Positions 53,767 to 63,490 are shown, numbered from the stretch's first letter. The stretch is 64,000 bases of DNA from Streptomyces sp. NBC_00250 (GCF_036192275.1 NZ_CP108088.1:3721501-3785500); one strand, 5' to 3'. Notes: generated by a model from the letters alone, not told the origin. Numbers and translations are program-made.

Positions 53767-55557
53767 TCAGTCGCCCGGGGCCCGCCAGTGCTGGAGGACG
53801 ATGTCGAACTGCTCGCGGGTGGTCTCCCAGCTCGACTCCGGCGAGGACATGTAGATCGCGTACTCCGTGCCGTCGTCGGCGTAGTACATGAGGTCGATCG
53901 CGTGCCGCGGCCCGGGGAAGTCCCGCTTCTCCGTCCAGGTGAACTCCCACAGGGAGGAGCGGACCTGGTCTCGGTAGGTGGTCTGGCCCAGCTTGACCCG
54001 GGTGTACTCCATCCGCTTCGCGACGATGCGCTCCAGGTCGAGCGCGTGCATGTACGGGTTCTCGAAGTCGGGGCTGGCGTCGATGTTGATCCGGATGCGG
54101 TGGCGGCCGTTGTCCGGGGTGTAGTCGATGTTGTCGCCCTCCGTCTGCCGCTTCCAGCCCTTCGGCACGAGGAGGCTGAAGCCCTCCCGGTCGACGACGC
54201 GGTGCCAGCCGTCCGGGATGTCGTTCCCGGTGCCTTGGGTGGCGGTGGAGGGGGCGGATCCGGTGGCCTTGGGCCGTCCGCCGTCGCCGCCTCCACCCGC
54301 GTAGTTCATTGCGGCGAAGACGGCGCCGCCCGCGACGAGTCCGGCGAGCAGGGCGGCCAGCACGGCGGTACGCCAGCGGCCACGGCCGGAGGCCGCAGGG
54401 GGCGGCACCAGGGTGGGATGCGAGGGGGCGGGGCCGTGCGGAAGGGAGGACGGGCTTCGGGAGGACTGGCTCCCGGAGGGCTCTCTCTGAGTCGACGGGG
54501 ACAGGTGGGACGCCTGAGAGGCCTCCGCCCTCTGGGCCGGGTGGGGCCACTGGGCGGTGGGGGCCGGGGTGGACGCGCGTGAGGTGCCCGTCGGACCCGT
54601 GCCGTCCGGCTCGTCGCCCAGGGTCACGATGTCGAGCACGGAGCCGGACCCGTCCCCCGCCGGGTCCAGATCCTCCCTCGCCACCCGCTGGGTCGGTACG
54701 TACGCCTGCGCCGCGGCCGGTGTACGCCCCTCCATCGCGTCGAGCAGCATCCGCCCGGCCTCGTCCGCCTGCGGCCGCTGCTCCGGGTCCTTGCGCAGCA
54801 GGGCCACGATGACGGGCGCCAGCGGTCCGGCCTTCTCCGGGTACGGCGGCTCCTCGGCCACCACGGCCTGCATGGTGCTGATCGGAGAGGTGCGGCGGAA
54901 CGGCGAGCTGCCCTCCACCGCCGTGTACAGGGTGGCGCCGAGCGACCAGAGGTCGGAGGCCGGGCCGGGGTCGCCGCCCCGCACCCGCTCGGGCGCCAGA
55001 TAGTCGATGGAGCCGACGAGTTCACCGGTCCGGGTGATCGTCGCGTCCCCTTCGATCGCGGCGATCCCGAAGTCGGTGATCAGGACGCGCCCGTCGCGTG
55101 CGAGGAGGACGTTGCCCGGCTTGACGTCCCGGTGCAGCACGCCGGCCGCGTGCGCGGCGCGCAGCGCGCCGAGGACGTGCAGCCCGATCCTGGCCGCCTC
55201 GTGAGGGTCGATCGGCCCCTTCTCCTTGGCGGCGTCGGCGAGCGAGGGACCGTCGACGTACTGCATCACGATCCACGGCCGGTCGTCGTGCTCCAGGACG
55301 TCGTGGACGGTCACCACACCCGGGTGCGTGATCCGCGCGGCGGCCCGCGCCTCCTTCTGCGTACGGGCGTGCAGCACGAGCCGGTCGGCCTCCGCCACGA
55401 ACCGGCCCGCCGTCAACTCCTTCACCGCCACCACACGGTGCAGCACCTCGTCGTGCGCGCGCCAGACCTTGCCCATGCCGCCGCGCCCGATGGACTCGCC
55501 CAGCCGGTAGCGACCGGCGAGCAAAAGCCCTGCCCCTGTGTTCTGAGAATGTTCCAC
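53767..55557 (-). CDS. Membrane Ser/Thr protein kinase
   Basis: The 596-residue kinase domain (about 14-275) has all residues: glycine loop GRGGMGKVW, K46, HRDVKPGN with D144, DFG with D162 and APE (SIDYLAPE). A Pro/Ser-rich linker and one membrane helix (395-418) follow. The outer domain (about 448-596) starts GWHRVVDREGFSLLVPKGW and is related to those of the neighbouring 1023-residue protein and the 1420-2490 protein. GTG 55557 follows GGGGG. It is the first of three consecutive kinase-like genes on this strand and should sense an envelope signal. Confidence 0.93.
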   Translation of the reverse strand: MEHSQNTGAGLLLAGRYRLGESIGRGGMGKVWRAHDEVLHRVVAVKELTAGRFVAEADRLVLHARTQKEARAAARITHPGVVTVHDVLEHDDRPWIVMQYVDGPSLADAAKEKGPIDPHEAARIGLHVLGALRAAHAAGVLHRDVKPGNVLLARDGRVLITDFGIAAIEGDATITRTGELVGSIDYLAPERVRGGDPGPASDLWSLGATLYTAVEGSSPFRRTSPISTMQAVVAEEPPYPEKAGPLAPVIVALLRKDPEQRPQADEAGRMLLDAMEGRTPAAAQAYVPTQRVAREDLDPAGDGSGSVLDIVTLGDEPDGTGPTGTSRASTPAPTAQWPHPAQRAEASQASHLSPSTQREPSGSQSSRSPSSLPHGPAPSHPTLVPPPAASGRGRWRTAVLAALLAGLVAGGAVFAAMNYAGGGGDGGRPKATGSAPSTATQGTGNDIPDGWHRVVDREGFSLLVPKGWKRQTEGDNIDYTPDNGRHRIRINIDASPDFENPYMHALDLERIVAKRMEYTRVKLGQTTYRDQVRSSLWEFTWTEKRDFPGPRHAIDLMYYADDGTEYAIYMSSPESSWETTREQFDIVLQHWRAPGD

Positions 55558-55693
55558 TTGCCCCCGCCCGTTCCTTCGGATGCCAGGTTACGGAGGGGGG
55601 CACGGACTGTGGAACCTCGGGGCGGTCATAGGAACAGCACTGTGACCGGGGGCCGGTGGGCATTCCGGACACCGCCTCCGTACCTCGTCCCGC

Positions 55694-58600
55694 TCAGCGC
55701 CCCGGACGGAACCCCTTCGTGGCCTCGTCGAAGATCTCGGTGACCTTGGCGCGCTCGCGATTCGGGCCGATGACCTGGACGATGTGGTACTTCCCGCCGT
55801 CGATCAGGGCGAGGTTGCGGACGAACACCTGGCGGCCCGTGCTGTCCAGCCACCAGTAACTGCCCGTGGCCGTCGCCGTCGTACCGATGTCGACCCGGCG
55901 CACCTCGTCCACGTCCGCCCAGCTCGACGTCCGCCACGGATCGAGTTCGCGTTCCTTGGAGTTCTGGAACTCCAGCGGGTCCGAGCCGTTGTCGCGGACG
56001 CTGTCACGGCCGGGGACGACGATCATCGTGAAGTCGCCGTTCGTGTAGCGCACTTGCTGGGCGTCGTTGATCGGACTGCGCCGCCAGCCGTTCGGCACCC
56101 CGATCCGGAACCCCTCGGGGTCCTGGCGCAGCGTGTACCCGGCGGCGAGGGCCGGAGCCGAGGGGTCCGCGGCAGGCGGGCTGGTGCGCGGGGTGGCGGG
56201 CGGGGCGGTGGTCGGTGCGGTGCTCGGCGCCGTCGTCGCGGACGGAGCGCTCGGGGGGGCGGTCGTACGCGAGGACGGACCGGCGCCGGGAGCGGTCGGC
56301 GCGGTGGGCGTCTCCCCCTCCCCGGGCATGAAGAGGACGGCGTACACGACGGCCCCGCCGAGCAGCAGGAAGACGAGCACCAGGAGGGTACGGCCGAGAG
56401 CACTCGGGGAACCGGAGGAGCCCCGGGTCCGGGAGGACGACGAACGCCCGCCACGCGGAGGCCGGGTCGCGCGCTGCGGGATCTCGTCCTGGAAGTCCTC
56501 GCGGAAGTCTTCGCGGAACTCCTCGCGGAAATCGGCCTGTACGGGGGCTGGCTCACGCTCCCGCGTGTCGACGTCCTCGTGTTCGTGCCGGGGGCGCGGG
56601 TCCTTGCCTCGCTTGTGGCGGTGCCGGCCCGCGCCCGCTCCCCCGCGCCGACGGCGCACCAGCTCGCCGCGCCTGCGCACGATCGGCAGCCGCTTCTCGT
56701 CGAAGGACGGCAGCGGTACGACTCCGACACCGGCCTCCGGCTCAGGAGCCGAGCGCACGAGGGAGCGCAGCCAGCCGCGCAGCTCCTCGAAGTCGGGCCG
56801 CTCGGTGGGGTCCTGGCGCAGCAGGGACTCCACGACCGGGCGCAGTGGCCCGCATTCCTCGGCGAAGGCGGGTGGTTCGGCGCAGACCAGCTGGACGAGC
56901 TCGGCGGCGCTGTCCTCGGGGTACGGGGCGTGTCCCTGGACGGCCCGGTAGAGGAGCGCGCCGAGCGCCCAGAGATCGGTGGCGGGGCCGATCGGCGGGG
57001 CGAGGCGCCAGTTCTCGTGGACGGGGCCCGCCTGTTCGGGTGCCCAGCGCTCGGTGACGGCGCCGACGACCGCGATCCGGGTCTGCCGGGCCCGTTCGGC
57101 GGCGAGCCGGGTGGTGGGGCCGCGGTCCACCGCCTGGGCGGGAATCCTGACCGGCTCCAGGGCCTCCTCCCGGACGCCGGTGGGGACCGGGAGGCGCGCG
57201 GGGTCGGGGGTCGCGGCCGTGTACCCGGCGGGCAGCGCCGGGCGGCCCGAACCGGGCAGCACGGGGCCGCGGCCGGCACCCGGACCGCCACCACCGGCCG
57301 GGATCGGCCGGGAGCCGTCCCGCGAGGCGTGCGGGCCGTCGCTCCAGTTGCCCGCCAGCATCACGCGCGGCGGCGGGCCTGCCTGCGGACCGGCACCGTA
57401 CGGCTCGTCGCCGTCGCCGTCGCCGTCGTCATCGTCGTCCTCGTCGTCCGCCACTCGCGCCCACCACTGCGGCTCGGGCGCGCCTGCCGCCTGCGCGGTA
57501 GGTGGCGGGGGCGGCTCGGGCAGGTCCGTCGGCGCGGGGCGCTGCACGGGGAGGGATCCGCTCTCGCCGAGCTTGGCGGCGGCGCGGGCACCGGCCCGGT
57601 AGGCGGCGATGGCCCCGGCGCGTGCGGCCCGCACATCGGCGGTGGGCGGCACGGGCGCGGGCTGCGTCCCGACGGCGGGCAAGGCGGGCACGGACCGACC
57701 GTAGGGGTCGGTGCCGTAGGGGTCGGTGCCGTAGGAGTCGGTGCCGGAGGGGGCGGTGCCGTAGGGAGGGGCAGTGTCGTCCGGGGCGAGTTCGGCGGCG
57801 TACGACTCGCCTCCGCCGCCGTTGCCGTACCCGTCGTCGTGGCCATGGCCGTCGTCGTAGCCGTCGTCGTAGCCGTAGCCGTACTCCGGCCCCGACTCCT
57901 CTGCCGACTCCTCTGCCGTCTCCTCGCCGGCCTCGTAGACCAGTTCGTCGACCAGTTCGTCGACCAGTTCGTCGGTGGATTCCTCGGCGGATTCCTCGAA
58001 CGCGTCCGTCCCGTAGGGGGCTTGCTCGTCGCCCTCCTCGTAGACCTCCGCGACCTCCGCCTCGTACAGGTCGGGGCCGTACTCGTCGGGGCCGTACTCG
58101 TCGGATCCGTACGCCTCGGCCCCGTACTCCTCCACCGGCGCCGGCCACGCGGTGTCGTCCGGATCCTGCTCCGGTACCGGCGCGTACCCGCAGAGGGCCT
58201 CCTCCGCGGCGCCCACCGCGAGGCCGGTGAGGACCACCCGGCCGTCGTCGCAGACGAGCACGGTCCGGGAGGTGATGTTCCGGTGCACCCAGCCGTGGGC
58301 GTGGAGGGCGCGCAGGGCGGTGAGGACGTCGGCGCCGATCTCGGCCGCCCGGTACGGGTTGAGCGGCCGCTCGGCGAGGAGCGCGGCCAGCGGTCTGGCC
58401 GCGATGCGTTCGCTCACTATCCAGAGCGAACCGGCCTCCGCGAAGACGTCGAAGACCTGGTCGAGCAGCGGATGGTCGGGGATCTGCGCGGCGGCCTGGG
58501 CCGCCTCGATCGCCCGGCGTACGACGGGCTCGGCCGGGCGGCGGGTCGCCCGCCCCGCGGCGCCGTAGGGACCGCCGGGACCGCCCTCGCCGTCGAGCAC

Positions 58601-58765
58601 CTCGGCGTCGACGAACTCCGGCAGCGGCACCTGGCGGACCAGGACCTCCTGCCCGCTGTACGTGTCGAAGGCGCGCGTCTCGGCCAGGTCGTACGCGTCG
58701 GCGTCAGCCGGCGGCAGCGGCAGGCGGTACCGGTCCGCGAGCACCCTTCCCGCGTAGTCGTCCAC
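55694..58765 (-). CDS. Membrane pseudokinase with large acidic insertion
   Basis: The 1023-residue protein has a kinase fold without catalytic residues: Arg in place of the VAIK Lys (about 44), HRNITSRTVLV for HRDxKPxN (161-171) and VLTGLAVG at the DFG place. About 395 low-complexity residues (Tyr/Gly/Asp/Glu/Pro) are inserted before the C-lobe resumes near 590 (PATDLWALGALLYRAVQG). A second disordered region, one membrane helix (about 792-811) and an outer domain (about 875-1023; GYTLRQDPEGFRIGVPNGW) follow. GTG 58765 is set by GGGGAGG four bases upstream; an ATG at 58846 is less likely. Confidence 0.85.
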   Translation of the reverse strand: MDDYAGRVLADRYRLPLPPADADAYDLAETRAFDTYSGQEVLVRQVPLPEFVDAEVLDGEGGPGGPYGAAGRATRRPAEPVVRRAIEAAQAAAQIPDHPLLDQVFDVFAEAGSLWIVSERIAARPLAALLAERPLNPYRAAEIGADVLTALRALHAHGWVHRNITSRTVLVCDDGRVVLTGLAVGAAEEALCGYAPVPEQDPDDTAWPAPVEEYGAEAYGSDEYGPDEYGPDLYEAEVAEVYEEGDEQAPYGTDAFEESAEESTDELVDELVDELVYEAGEETAEESAEESGPEYGYGYDDGYDDGHGHDDGYGNGGGGESYAAELAPDDTAPPYGTAPSGTDSYGTDPYGTDPYGRSVPALPAVGTQPAPVPPTADVRAARAGAIAAYRAGARAAAKLGESGSLPVQRPAPTDLPEPPPPPTAQAAGAPEPQWWARVADDEDDDDDGDGDGDEPYGAGPQAGPPPRVMLAGNWSDGPHASRDGSRPIPAGGGGPGAGRGPVLPGSGRPALPAGYTAATPDPARLPVPTGVREEALEPVRIPAQAVDRGPTTRLAAERARQTRIAVVGAVTERWAPEQAGPVHENWRLAPPIGPATDLWALGALLYRAVQGHAPYPEDSAAELVQLVCAEPPAFAEECGPLRPVVESLLRQDPTERPDFEELRGWLRSLVRSAPEPEAGVGVVPLPSFDEKRLPIVRRRGELVRRRRGGAGAGRHRHKRGKDPRPRHEHEDVDTREREPAPVQADFREEFREDFREDFQDEIPQRATRPPRGGRSSSSRTRGSSGSPSALGRTLLVLVFLLLGGAVVYAVLFMPGEGETPTAPTAPGAGPSSRTTAPPSAPSATTAPSTAPTTAPPATPRTSPPAADPSAPALAAGYTLRQDPEGFRIGVPNGWRRSPINDAQQVRYTNGDFTMIVVPGRDSVRDNGSDPLEFQNSKERELDPWRTSSWADVDEVRRVDIGTTATATGSYWWLDSTGRQVFVRNLALIDGGKYHIVQVIGPNRERAKVTEIFDEATKGFRPGR
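57690..58135. repeat. Acidic/Tyr codon repeats in the pseudokinase insertion
   Basis: In-frame short repeats encode YGTDP, GYDDGYDDG, DELVDELVDELV and YGxDEYGPDEYGPD tracts within the inserted low-complexity region. Confidence 0.75.
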
Positions 58766-58878
58766 GACGCCTCCCCACGCGCGCACGCTGTCCCCCGTGG
58801 ACCCGCGGATCCCCCGAAATCGGGAGGGATCGCGCGAGTCCGTCAATTCCGGTCCGAGACCGTGCAGTTAACGGCTCT

Positions 58879-58903
58879 GTTCGACTGTGTACGGTCGTCG
58901 AAC
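58879..58903. promoter_or_regulatory. 25-bp palindrome upstream of the pseudokinase gene
   Basis: GTTCGAC-N11-GTCGAAC has perfect 7-base arms and lies in the short gap between the two kinase genes, 114 bases before the pseudokinase start. An operator is plausible. The arm order does not fit the actinobacterial LexA box. Confidence 0.45.
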
Positions 58904-58924
58904 CTTCACGATACGTGGCGCCGG

Positions 58925-61450
58925 TCAGTCCTTGGGGCTGAACGTGGCGAACGCCGTCTCCCGCAGCGTCTTGCACTCCGCGCCGTTCCACTCGTCCGCC
59001 TTGCAGCTGATCATGATGGAGTAGCCGTGCTCGGCGTCCACCTTGAAGCCGCGGTTGAGCACATGGACGCGCATGCCCTGCTGGACACGCTCGAACTCCC
59101 AGTCGGCGACGGTCGGGTAGCCCTTGTACGAGACCGTCCTGATGCCGAAGTGCTTGTACCCCTTGCTGGTGGCTGCGACGCCTATCTTGCCCAGCTCCCA
59201 GGCGGCCGCCGCGTCGTCCTTCGGGCTGGCGTTGAAGTCGACCTGGATGCGCGGGAAGCCGCCGCTCTCGCTGAATATCCCGCCACCGCTGTAGCCCGGT
59301 ATCGACCGGACCTTGAAGGTGGAGGGCATCGCCATGGAGAAGTGGAAGCGGTCGTTGGTGACGAGGGTGTAGCCCGCGGGCAGCTGCTTGCCCGCGTCGC
59401 CGCCGGGCTTGCCGGACGGCGTGACGCCGTTGCCGTTCGACCCGCCGGTCCCGCCCGTGGAGCCCGTCGTGCCGTCGGCCCCCGTCGACCCGTCGGAGCC
59501 GGTGCCGCCGTCGGAGCCGGTGTCGCCGGGCTGTGCGCCGCCCTGCTGGCCGGGGCCGCCGGGCGTCTGCCCCTTGCCGCCGTCGGAGCCGCCGGAGCCG
59601 CTGGAATCGCCGGATCCGTCACCGCCCGCCGAGGCGCCGGCCGAGGCGGTGCTGCCCCCGCCGCCCTTGCCCTGGTTGCCCTCGTCGCCACCGCTGAGGG
59701 AGACCGCGAGGATCGTCCCGAGCAGGGCGAGAACGGCGACCGCGGCGATGATCACCAACGTGCGGCGCGGGACGACATCGGTCAGTGCCGCTCGGGCCGG
59801 AGCCGGTCTGCCGGCGCCCTGGGGCACCGCGGAGCCCGCCCCCGCCTTCGCGTTGGGCGTCTGCGACGCCCTCGGCTCGGCCTTCACGGAGGCCGCCGCG
59901 TTACGCACGGACTTCAGGGCACCCCGCATCCGGTCGGCGGACGCGTCGGGCGCCTTGGCCCGGTCGGCCACCGGGGCCACCGGCGCCTGCTCGGGGCGCG
60001 GCGGCAGCGGTACGACCCTGGTGACCTCGGGCGAGATCCGGGGCGCGGCCTCGGGCGCGTCGAGCACGGCCCGCAGCAGGACGCGCGCGCGGGCGTCGTC
60101 GAGGCGCTGGGCCGGGTCCTTGGCGAGGAGGCCGTAGATGACCTTCTCCAGCTCGGGTCCCGCGTTCTTCGGCGGGTCGACCGGCTCGGTCATCACCGCC
60201 GTGAGGGTGGCGATGGCGGAGCCCTTGTCGTACGGCGGGCTGCCCTCGACCGCCGCGTAGATCAGGCCGCCGAGCGACCACATGTCGGCGGCGGGGCCGG
60301 GCTTGTGGCCGCGGGCGCGCTCCGGGGAGATGTACGAGGGGGCGCCGACGAGCATGCCGGTGGAGGTGATCGAGGGGTCGCCCTCCACCTGGGCGATGCC
60401 GAAGTCGGTGAGGACGACCCGGCCGTCCTCGGCGATCAGCACGTTGGACGGCTTCACGTCGCGGTGCAGGATGCCCTCGCGGTGCGCCGAACGCAGCACG
60501 TCGAGGATGGCGAGGCCGACCTCGGCGGCGCGCCGCGGCGTGAGCGTGCCGTCCTCGCGGACCGCGTCCGCGAGGGACTTGCCCTCGATGAGCTCCATGA
60601 CGATCCACGGACGGTCGTCCTCGTCGACGACGTCGTACACGGTCACGGCGCCGTTGTTGCGGATCCGGGCGATGGCCTTCGCCTCGCGCAGCGTCCGGGT
60701 GATGAGGCGGCGCTTCTCGTCGTCGTCGATGCTGGTGGGGAAGCGGAGTTCCTTGACGGCGACGGTACGGCCGAGGGTCTCGTCGACCGCGCGCCACACG
60801 GTGCCCATGCCGCCGCGGCCGAGGACCGCGCCGAGCCGGTAGCGGCCGGCGAGCAGCCGGCCCTCGTTGGCCGGAACCTTGCGCGCCCGGTCGCCGCGCG
60901 TGGAGCCCGACGCCGTCCGGCGGTCGCTCTCGCCGTCGCCGTCGCCCGCGCCGAACCCGGCCCGACCGGTGGACGGCTCGGTCCCACGCAGCCGCCCGGC
61001 GGCGGAGACGTCCTCGCCGGCACGCGCACCGGTTCCCGCCGCGTCGGCCGGCGCGCTCGCCGGGCCCTTCGCGTCCTGGACATCGGCGGAGCCCCGGGCA
61101 CCCGCGGGTCCCCGCGCGTCCTGAACGTCCTTCACGTCCCGAACGCCCTCGGCGTCCTGAACGTCCTTCACGCTTCCACCACCCGCGTCCCGAGCGCCCG
61201 AGCCCTCGACACCCGCGTCCCGAACACCCGCGTCCGCCGCGTCCACCGGGTCCGCGGAGTCCGTGGGCGCCACGGGGGCAGCCGGTTCCCCGGCACCCTC
61301 GGCACCCTGTTTGACCTGCGCGTCCTTCGCGTCCCGCGCCGGCTCACGCGCGGCCGGGACCGCTCCTCGGTCGCCGTCGGTCGCGGCCCCCGCGGCGGCG
61401 TCCCGCCTGGGGTCCTTCGCCGTGTCCCGCGACTGCTCCGCCTCCGACAT
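58925..61450 (-). CDS. Membrane Ser/Thr protein kinase with repetitive N-terminus
   Basis: The 841-residue protein begins with about 195 disordered, repeat-rich residues (VKDVQDAEGV type). The kinase domain (about 200-470) is intact: GRGGMGTVW, K233, HRDVKPSN with D331, DFG with D349 and SPE. A membrane helix lies at about 564-587, followed by a Gly/Ser/Asp linker and an outer domain (about 700-841; GYTLVTNDRFHFSMAMPSTF) distantly like those of the next two kinases. ATG 61450 follows AGGGG. Conserved Cys residues near the end (SCKADEWNGAECKTL) may form a disulfide. Confidence 0.92.
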   Translation of the reverse strand: MSEAEQSRDTAKDPRRDAAAGAATDGDRGAVPAAREPARDAKDAQVKQGAEGAGEPAAPVAPTDSADPVDAADAGVRDAGVEGSGARDAGGGSVKDVQDAEGVRDVKDVQDARGPAGARGSADVQDAKGPASAPADAAGTGARAGEDVSAAGRLRGTEPSTGRAGFGAGDGDGESDRRTASGSTRGDRARKVPANEGRLLAGRYRLGAVLGRGGMGTVWRAVDETLGRTVAVKELRFPTSIDDDEKRRLITRTLREAKAIARIRNNGAVTVYDVVDEDDRPWIVMELIEGKSLADAVREDGTLTPRRAAEVGLAILDVLRSAHREGILHRDVKPSNVLIAEDGRVVLTDFGIAQVEGDPSITSTGMLVGAPSYISPERARGHKPGPAADMWSLGGLIYAAVEGSPPYDKGSAIATLTAVMTEPVDPPKNAGPELEKVIYGLLAKDPAQRLDDARARVLLRAVLDAPEAAPRISPEVTRVVPLPPRPEQAPVAPVADRAKAPDASADRMRGALKSVRNAAASVKAEPRASQTPNAKAGAGSAVPQGAGRPAPARAALTDVVPRRTLVIIAAVAVLALLGTILAVSLSGGDEGNQGKGGGGSTASAGASAGGDGSGDSSGSGGSDGGKGQTPGGPGQQGGAQPGDTGSDGGTGSDGSTGADGTTGSTGGTGGSNGNGVTPSGKPGGDAGKQLPAGYTLVTNDRFHFSMAMPSTFKVRSIPGYSGGGIFSESGGFPRIQVDFNASPKDDAAAAWELGKIGVAATSKGYKHFGIRTVSYKGYPTVADWEFERVQQGMRVHVLNRGFKVDAEHGYSIMISCKADEWNGAECKTLRETAFATFSPKD
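61060..61225. repeat. Degenerate tandem repeats in the kinase N-terminus
   Basis: Repeats of the GTCCTGAACGTCCTTCACG type on the + strand encode DVKDVQDA/RD-type peptide repeats in the cytoplasmic head. Confidence 0.75.
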
Positions 61451-61640
61451 GCGTCCCCTCTGCGATCCCTGATCTTCGCCGCGTCTGCCGCTTCCCGCGC
61501 GATGCGGTAACCCGCCCTGGAAGAGAGGCCATTGTCCCTCACCTCGGGACGGGCGGCGCCCCCGGGTCCGTACTCCGGGATGACGACGCCCCCACACACC
61601 CTCCAGGTTCCCACCCGTGGCAAGCGGACCGGTCGTTCTG

Positions 61641-63347
61641 TCAGAGCGGCACGATGTCCGGCGCCCCGAGTCGAGCGGCGTCCGCTGTCAGGTCGTCGGG
61701 CTGCCGCTGCGACTCGCGCTCGGCCTCGACCCGCTTCTCGTAGTGCTCGATCTCCTTCTCGATCTGGAGGTCGTCCCAGCCGAGGACCGGCGCCATCAGT
61801 TCCGCGCACTCGCGGGCGCTGAGGGTGCCGCGGTCGAAGGTCTCGATGGAGATTCTGGTCCGCCGGGTGAGGACGTCGTCGAGGTGCCGGGCGCCCTCGT
61901 GGGAGGCGGCGTAGACGATTTCGGCGCGCAGGTAGTCGTCGGCCGCCGGGAGGGGTCGGGCGAGCGTGGGGTCCTCGGCGATGAGGTCGAGGATCTGCTC
62001 CGTCAGGGAGCCGTACCGGTTGAGGAGATGCTCGACCCTGACGACGTGGAGGCCGGTGCGCGCGGCGATTCTGGCCCGCGCGTTCCACAGGGCCCGGTAG
62101 CCCTCGGCGCCGAGGAGCGGGACGTCCTCGGTGACGCAGGGGGCGACCCGCTGGTCGAGGGCGTGCACGGCCTCGTCGACGGCGTCCTTGGCCATGACCC
62201 GGTACGTCGTGTACTTGCCGCCGGCCACCACGACCAGGCCGGGGACCGGGTGGGCGACGGTGTGTTCGCGCGAGAGCTTGCTCGTGGCGTCCGACTCGCC
62301 GGCGAGCAGGGGGCGCAGGCCCGCGTAGACGCCCTCGACGTCGTCCCGGGTGAGCGGGGTGGCGAGCACGGTGTTCACATGCTCCAGGAGGTAGTCGATG
62401 TCGGCGCTGGACGCGGCGGGATGGGCCTTGTCGAGGTCCCATTCGGTGTCGGTGGTGCCGACGATCCAGTGCCGGCCCCAGGGGATCACGAAGAGCACGG
62501 ACTTCTCGGTGCGCAGGATGAGCCCGGTGGAGGAGTGGATGCGGTCCTTGGGGACGACGAGGTGGATGCCCTTGGAGGCGCGGACGTGGAACTGGCCGCG
62601 CTCGCCGATGAGGGCCTGGGTGTCGTCGGTCCACACCCCGGTGGCGTTGACGATCTGCTTGGCCCGGATCTCGTACGCGACGCCGGCCTCGACGTCCTGG
62701 ACGCGGGCGCCGACGACCCGCGCGCCCTCGCGCAGGAAGCCGACGACGCGGGCCCGGCTCGCGGCCAGGGCGCCGTAGGAGGCGGCGGTGCGCACGAGGG
62801 TGGTGACGAAGCGGGCGTCGTCCATCTGGGCGTCGTAGTACTGCAGGGCGCCGACGAGGGCGTCCTTCTTCAGGCAGGGGGCGACCCGCAGGGCGCCCCG
62901 CCGGGAGAGGTGCCGGTGGACGGGAAGGCCGCGGCCGTGCCCGGAGGAGAGGGACATCGCGTCGTAGAGCGCGACGCCCGAGCCCGCGTAGAACCGCTCC
63001 CAGCCCTTGTGCTGGAGCGGGTAGAGGAAGGGGACCGGCTTCACCAGGTGGGGTGCGAGCCGCTCCAGGAGCAGTCCGCGCTCCTTGAGGGCTTCGCGGA
63101 CCAGGGCGAAGTCCAGCATCTCCAGGTAGCGCAGGCCGCCGTGGATGAGCTTGCTGGACCGGCTGGAGGTGCCGGAGGCCCAGTCGCGGGCCTCGACGAT
63201 GCCGGTGGAGAGCCCTCTCGTGACGGCGTCCAGTGCCGTCCCGGCGCCGACCACTCCGGCGCCGACCACCAGCACGTCCAGCTCGCGCTCGGCCATGGCC
63301 GCGAGCGCTTCGGCGCGCTCGGCGGGTCCCAGTGTCGCTGTCCTCAC
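61641..63347 (-). CDS. glpD: Aerobic glycerol-3-phosphate dehydrogenase
   Basis: This FAD enzyme oxidises sn-glycerol-3-phosphate to DHAP and passes electrons to quinone at the membrane. The 568-residue length is typical. Visible are the FAD motif DVLVVGAGVVGAGTALDA, SSRSSKLIHGGLRYLE (family signature), VNATGVWTDD, the ligand segment KGIHLVVP, PWGRHWIVGTTDT and VAGGKYTTYRVMA. GTG 63347 is fixed by GGGAGG five bases upstream. A second related copy elsewhere in the genome is common. Confidence 0.94.
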   Translation of the reverse strand: MRTATLGPAERAEALAAMAERELDVLVVGAGVVGAGTALDAVTRGLSTGIVEARDWASGTSSRSSKLIHGGLRYLEMLDFALVREALKERGLLLERLAPHLVKPVPFLYPLQHKGWERFYAGSGVALYDAMSLSSGHGRGLPVHRHLSRRGALRVAPCLKKDALVGALQYYDAQMDDARFVTTLVRTAASYGALAASRARVVGFLREGARVVGARVQDVEAGVAYEIRAKQIVNATGVWTDDTQALIGERGQFHVRASKGIHLVVPKDRIHSSTGLILRTEKSVLFVIPWGRHWIVGTTDTEWDLDKAHPAASSADIDYLLEHVNTVLATPLTRDDVEGVYAGLRPLLAGESDATSKLSREHTVAHPVPGLVVVAGGKYTTYRVMAKDAVDEAVHALDQRVAPCVTEDVPLLGAEGYRALWNARARIAARTGLHVVRVEHLLNRYGSLTEQILDLIAEDPTLARPLPAADDYLRAEIVYAASHEGARHLDDVLTRRTRISIETFDRGTLSARECAELMAPVLGWDDLQIEKEIEHYEKRVEAERESQRQPDDLTADAARLGAPDIVPL

Positions 63348-63475
63348 GGTGCCTCCCGTCGTCCCCCGTCGTTCCGGCACGCGAACCGGGCCATGTGGTC
63401 CGGCTCACAGCTCGATTCTGGCCCTCCCCGGCGACTTCAGCCACCGCCTCGTCACGGACCTGTGGATAACACTCG

Positions 63476-63490
63476 GCGACCTTCGGTCGC
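63476..63490. promoter_or_regulatory. 15-bp palindrome in the glpD / dehydrogenase divergent region
   Basis: GCGACC-TTC-GGTCGC lies about 130 bases before glpD and 118 bases before the divergent dehydrogenase. A candidate operator only by symmetry. Confidence 0.25.

Noticed and set aside
58879..58903. LexA box at the 25-bp palindrome
   Set aside because: The half-sites are in the opposite order (GTTCGAC...GTCGAAC) with 11-base spacing.
55784..61510. Very long open frame on the + strand opposite the three kinase genes
   Set aside because: It is the mirror of GC-rich codon bias; the minus strand encodes well-defined kinase domains with proper starts, and the + translation has no domain.
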